NCBI GenBank assembly: GCA_038373885.1
Contig: JAWZYV010016037.1
Span: forward strand, 558,001 to 622,000
Direction: 5' to 3'
Source: Cheiracanthium punctorium
Lineage: Eukaryota; Arthropoda; Arachnida; Araneae; Cheiracanthiidae
DNA: 64,000 nucleotides
In this document: positions 60,287-64,000 of the stretch, in pieces
Layout: each line of letters starts with the position of its first letter
Position numbering within the stretch: the stretch's first letter is position 1
Position numbers and translations under genes: made by a program
Notes under the pieces: generated by a model
Database searches by the model: none
Seen by the model: the letters and a program-made list of their open reading frames with translations, nothing else
Told to the model about the DNA's origin: nothing

Positions 60287-60465
60287 CACTATACAAGCGC
60301 ACATGTGAGGAATTGTACCTGGTAGGCTATAGGAAAAAAGGTGTATATACTATTGATATTGACCGTAATGGGCCGTTACCTCCAGCTCATGTTTATTGTG
60401 ATATGGGAGAAGAAAGTGGAAGTAGTATTGTCACAAGAGTAGAAAACAATATGCCTCCAGAAATG
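60287..60465 (+). CDS. Coding exon 12: start of fibrinogen-C-like domain
   Basis: Acceptor tttttaaag, donor atg|gtaaat at 60466. Phase 1 in (T|CA = Ser), phase 0 out. It encodes SLYKRTCEELYLVGYRKKGV, then YTIDIDRNGPLPPAHVYCDM and GEESGSSIVTRVENNMPPEM. 'C.el...G...GvY.IDpdg.gp...vYCDM' is the N-terminal signature of fibrinogen-C-like segments in Caspr-type proteins, with the first cysteine pair. No downstream exon is recognisable before the window ends, so the gene is incomplete here. Confidence 0.88.
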
Positions 60466-61002
60466 GTAAATTCATTTATGATAGCATATCCTTACAAATA
60501 GCTTATTTTTTTGTGTTCAAATTTTATATTTACATTAATCATATATTTAAATAGTTTCATGTCTCTTTAAGAAAGTTTATGCATGGTGCTTTAAATACAT
60601 TTCTTAGAATTATTAAAACTGTCAGTACTCTTTAATTTTCAACCCCCCCTCCCTTTCTTATTCCAGTGTTTATACAATCAAAATATTTTTTATTAATGTC
60701 TTACAGGGTGTAAAAAAATCATGATTTTTTAAAAATCCAATTAATCTGATTTTTATCAGATTAATTATTTAAATCAGATTTTTTAAGATAAAGTTTAATT
60801 TTTAGGAAACTAATTAGATAAGATAGTTTAAATAAGTTTAACTACTTTATATAAACAGTGTAGACAGCTGGTAAGTTGTTGATTGATAGTATAAATCTGT
60901 TAATTAAATATTGTTTTGGTATGCAAATGAAATAATTTTGTCCCAAGTGGATGATTTTGGAATAGGGTGGATCGAAATTTTTTTTTTTTCAAAATCTTTA
61001 TC

Positions 61003-61295
61003 TCCTGAGGTCTCAAAAGTTGTATATTGATATAAATAAGACGTGTGTAAAATTTGAATGTTCTACGACAACGTCTTGGGGTTGTGCATCGAGTTTGAAA
61101 TTTAAAAATTCTTGAAAAATATGACTTTTTTAAAAAATCGAACAAAAAAATTATTTTCCAAATTATTAGGCTCCCGAGGTTTTCGAAATTGTATATTATT
61201 ATGAATAAGACGTATGCAAAATCTGAAGGGGCTGTGACAATTTCTAGGGATTGCACATCGAGCTTGAAATCTATAAATATCTGAAAAATATGCGT
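61003..61295. repeat. Diverged tandem duplication, 169-bp period
   Basis: tcctgaggtctcaaaagttg from 61003 and tcccgaggttttcgaaattg from 61172 open two copies. Both continue with ttgtatatt, gaataagacgt(g/a)tg(t/c)aaaat and tgcacatcgag/tgcatcgag, then 'cttgaaat'. The 140-codon minus ORF across it (60900-61322) arises from this duplication. Confidence 0.85.
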
Positions 61296-61545
61296 TTTTT
61301 GATAAAAATATGTAGAAAGCAAAAATTGTATTTTTATTGAATTAGTCCCGTTGAAAAATAGTCAGTAACGTTCACAGCTCTTCTCTAGTACAACCACAAT
61401 CGTAACTACATTACCCAGGACCTACCTCGTTTATTTGCCTGCGATCCGAGTCCTGCCTGTGCCAGCCCAAGCATCCAATTATTGGAGCATACGTTTTAAT
61501 GAATAATGTAAAGCCCGACTTCAAATCAAACTGTGGCATTTTATG

Positions 61546-62831
61546 TCAAGTGTAATAATCTAGATCGTAAGAAACCATCATCTGATAGATGGATAGACAG
61601 CAAATTTCGGAGTGGCTGTTTGCTATGGTGTGAAGTTGGCAAATGCAACATTGCAGAGATTTAGTTAGATTAAAGAACTGCATTTCTAAATTTCGAACGA
61701 CGCCTTTGTTCTTTCCAGAATTCGATGATTCGCCTCCACCGCCAATGCATATGAAAATCTCAAGATCAATGGATTTCGTGTCAAACTCTCCAAAATTTCC
61801 AGTGAAATTCTCAAAATTAGATCGTGACATATGGCCAAAGTATGTTGAACCAGGTTCCATTGTCAGCGAGATATGTTCTTTGTGACAAACACTTGGGTGT
61901 AATTTTGCCGTCAACAAATTTTTCTATGTATCTGGTTTTGTTCTTCCTATTATCAAAACACAATACAAAGAAAATTTTAAAGCCTTCTACCGTTTCTTCC
62001 ACTGCATCGCAGATTTCCTCTAACTTTATATGAGTCGAGAATCAGTTGAAAAGGTTTCTCTCCATCTGCATTCCTTCCGCTTTCTAGATTGTGAAATAAA
62101 GTTGATACCAGAGTTGCTGCTGCCCAGTCCGTAATTACTTTGCGTCACAGACTTGTGAAAACACTGAGATTTTTATTCTAACTTGGTCATTTGTGAACGC
62201 ATCTCCCAAAGTGGCGGTAGATAGGCATTCAGCGTTTTCTTCAGTCTTTCGTACTTCTCTTTCGTTATTTTCAATTTCCAAATCATTGATTAAAGTTGGA
62301 GACTGGATATTGGAACTTTCACCTCTTTCTCCACCAATCTCGAAATTTCTCTTTCCAACCTTTCAACTTTTCTCTCGTTCTCCATAAACTTTTCTTCTTT
62401 ACAATTCCATCGATTGTCACATATCTAACTCTGAGCTACACCTGCTCCGGGAAAAGTCAGGACATTTGCAAGTGTGATATTCAATAGCTCGGTAAGGGAG
62501 AGTTTTTCTATCTTTCTTTATAAACAATTCCTTATGTCCGTCTCTAACATATGATTTATTTAGCTGCTGAACTTGCTCATGACCTTTGCTAACTATTTCT
62601 TGAATTCCTTGGATTGACACAGTAGGGATACTGCCCTTGATTCACATTTGCTGTACTTTGATCACCACAACTAAGGTTACTGCTCCGTCCGGTGAATCCT
62701 GATTTTATGCAGAAATTTTTCTTATGTACAAAATAGTAATATAGAAGTACGAGTATTTCTTCTCGAAATTGTAACTTGGTACAAGGTAATTCTTTCGATA
62801 TTCCCAGTTCTTCTAACAGGGTGCGTAGCAC
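61546..62831 (-). pseudogene. Unrecognised degenerate ORF block
   Basis: Minus-strand frames at 62831-62589, 62620-62417 and 61917-61546 overlap or follow one another and read like pieces of one protein broken by frameshifts. The pieces include ELGISKELPCTKLQFREEIL, KDRKTLPYRAIEYHTCKC and GSTYFGHMSRSNFENFTGNF. Base composition is less AT-rich than the surroundings. I recognise no domain. A decayed transposon gene is likelier than a host gene, but it is not proven. Some minus-strand and plus-strand frames here must be shadows. Confidence 0.3.
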
Positions 62832-64000
62832 CTTGAAAAGTGCTTAAAAGGTGCTTGATTTTTAAAATTGTTTTCAAGCACTCTTGAAAGTGCTTATTTT
62901 TTATGCAAATTCCCTTAAGGTGCTTGAATTTGCAAAGACGTGCTTATTTTTTTCTGAGCTTCCGGCAGAAACCTTTATAAACACTACGCCGATAACGAAA
63001 ACAACTTTTTTCCTCCCATCCCATCGCTTATTCATCTTGAAACCGGAAGAGTTTGCCTAAAAGCAGGTGCAGGTGGTTCCCTGTTGACCATGACAATAGT
63101 AATGCTGGCTCACACTTGCAGCCATAAGAACCAGTCCGTGCCTGATTGTTCTTAAAATACTGAATATCAACCAAAAGTAGTCCCTTGCGCCTGATGCCAG
63201 TTTAATCATTCTACCCCCTCCCCCCCCAAAAAAAAATGTTCATCTAAAGTTATTTATGTTTTTTCGCCGTGCAGCTTTGCGCCTTGTGAAGGAGCACTGT
63301 ACCGATTAAACACTGCCACGGCCATGGTAGAAAGTCAACTACAAGTAATTGGCAAGCTCGGGAAACGCTGAGTACTTTTAAAATAAATCCCTATGTTATA
63401 AATATCAAAAGTAATAAATGAATAGAGTTATCGAGTTGTCACACAACATTCAAAGCTTAAAACAAACAATTTGCTGAAGCACGCTCACTACGTAATCAAC
63501 AGCAGGCCGTCCACGGTAAAAAAATTGTTTACTTTTGACTGGAGTCTTCTCATCGGCTCGCTTCCGAACTTTTAGTGAATGCAAGAAGTTTTTTACAAGT
63601 TATTTATTTATTTCTAGAAATTCGCCTTTGTAAATATAAAAATTGATATGTTTTATATGAAATCGGACACTGATTAATTCGAAAATGCAAATCGTAAGCT
63701 TCGTAAAAGAGCGGTAAATACTTTAAAACATTATATGGGAAGGTGGATAAAAGGAAATATTTTTACCATTTATCCCCCCCCCCCTCCCGAAATATATCCC
63801 AGTGCGATGCTTTTTTTGGGGGGGCGGGGAGATCGTGGTTTCGGCGTTTCTTCCATAAATTACGGTAGTAATTTTGAAATTTGCCTATTCATGCTTGCCA
63901 ATTTATGTGCTTTCATTTTGAAGGTTACACTTTTTCACCAATTTTATGCAAAACTGCTGTTTTTTTACGCTTTTCCCATGTATTTTTACGATTTTATGTG

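Larger units (their letters stand above)
12997..60465 (+). other. Gene locus: neurexin-superfamily, axotactin-like protein (3' partial)
   Basis: Twelve coding exons read in order: 13015-13178, 17947-18104, 22644-22814, 24603-24866, 26143-26249, 26519-26701 (or to 26680), 32413-32564, 36597-36901, 44798-44946, 51139-51251, 57420-57650 and 60287-60465. All junctions have GT-AG borders and matching phases except exon 6 to exon 7. Domain order: signal peptide, LamG, EGF, LamG, LamG, EGF, fibrinogen-C-like (start). Such proteins act outside the cell in neuron-glia or cell-cell contact. The absence of an N-terminal F5/8C domain separates it from Caspr/neurexin-IV; the fibrinogen-like segment after an EGF separates it from classical neurexins. 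Axotactin is the best guess (fly symbol axo). The remaining LamG/EGF modules and the C terminus lie beyond the window. Confidence 0.75.
60466..64000 (+). other. Intron 12 (partial): repeat-derived, no exon found
   Basis: The 3.5 kb after the last recognised exon show an AT-rich duplication (61003-61295), a block of degenerate frames (61546-62831), a repetitive 'gtgcttgaa/aagtgctta' patch (62838-62950) and a final less AT-rich part with C/G-runs (63215-63230, 63770-63830). No LamG, EGF or fibrinogen-like exon with splice sites was recognised; the next exon is presumably beyond 64000. Confidence 0.55.

Noticed and set aside
60900..61322. 140-codon minus ORF
   Set aside because: It spans a tandem duplication of AT-rich DNA, giving repeated peptide-like pieces without domain character.
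1..64000. CRISPR arrays, operons, riboswitches, bacterial promoters or a new gene-cluster system
   Set aside because: The window is clearly eukaryotic with spliced exons; the tandem repeats seen have no spacer structure and no gene cluster is present.

Overview
This is a eukaryotic, AT-rich window (about two-thirds A+T by eye). It holds most of one multi-exon gene on the + strand, whose very large introns are packed with DNA-transposon debris. No prokaryotic organisation, rRNA or intact tRNA gene is visible. Metazoan extracellular modules, long introns, many hAT-type MITEs, mariner, pogo-like and Harbinger-like relics, and a hAT transposase fossil of the type annotated in arthropods as 'CGG triplet repeat-binding protein 1-like' suggest an arthropod, perhaps a chelicerate such as a spider. 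That assignment is inference.

The gene: twelve coding exons with matching splice phases can be read from 13015 to 60465, with one problem junction. The predicted product begins with a signal peptide. It continues as LamG1, EGF1, LamG2, LamG3, EGF2 and the start of a fibrinogen-C-like domain, then runs off the window. This is a neurexin-superfamily extracellular protein. The lack of an N-terminal discoidin (F5/8C) domain argues against a plain Caspr/neurexin-IV and favours an axotactin-like protein. A 5' untranslated exon must lie upstream of 12997, because the start codon follows a splice acceptor. The problem junction is in LamG2. The exon at 26519 runs into TAA and an overlapping AATAAA and has no phase-compatible donor to join the next exon at 32413. 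This is either an alternative short terminal exon, a missed micro-exon, or a lesion or assembly error.

Layout. 1-12996, upstream or first intron: long direct repeats, a PIF/Harbinger-like element, several hAT MITEs (one nested in another), a broken foldback element, a perfect 32-bp-arm palindrome and a 75-bp minisatellite. 13015-26704: coding exons 1-6, with introns holding a SINE, Helitron-like repeats and MITEs. 26705-36596: MITEs, a pogo/jerky-like transposase relic, coding exon 7 and a hAT transposase pseudogene. 36597-51251: exons 8-10, a mariner fossil, SINE-like hairpins and a second Helitron-like copy. 51252-60465: MITEs, a degenerate hAT element and exons 11-12. 60466-64000: intron or flank with duplicated AT-rich sequence and unrecognised degenerate ORFs.

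I found no clearly new multi-gene system. The most distinctive observations are the donor-less LamG2 exon with its built-in stop and polyadenylation signal, the palindrome/minisatellite block, and two related Helitron-like copies lying just downstream of two exon donors.
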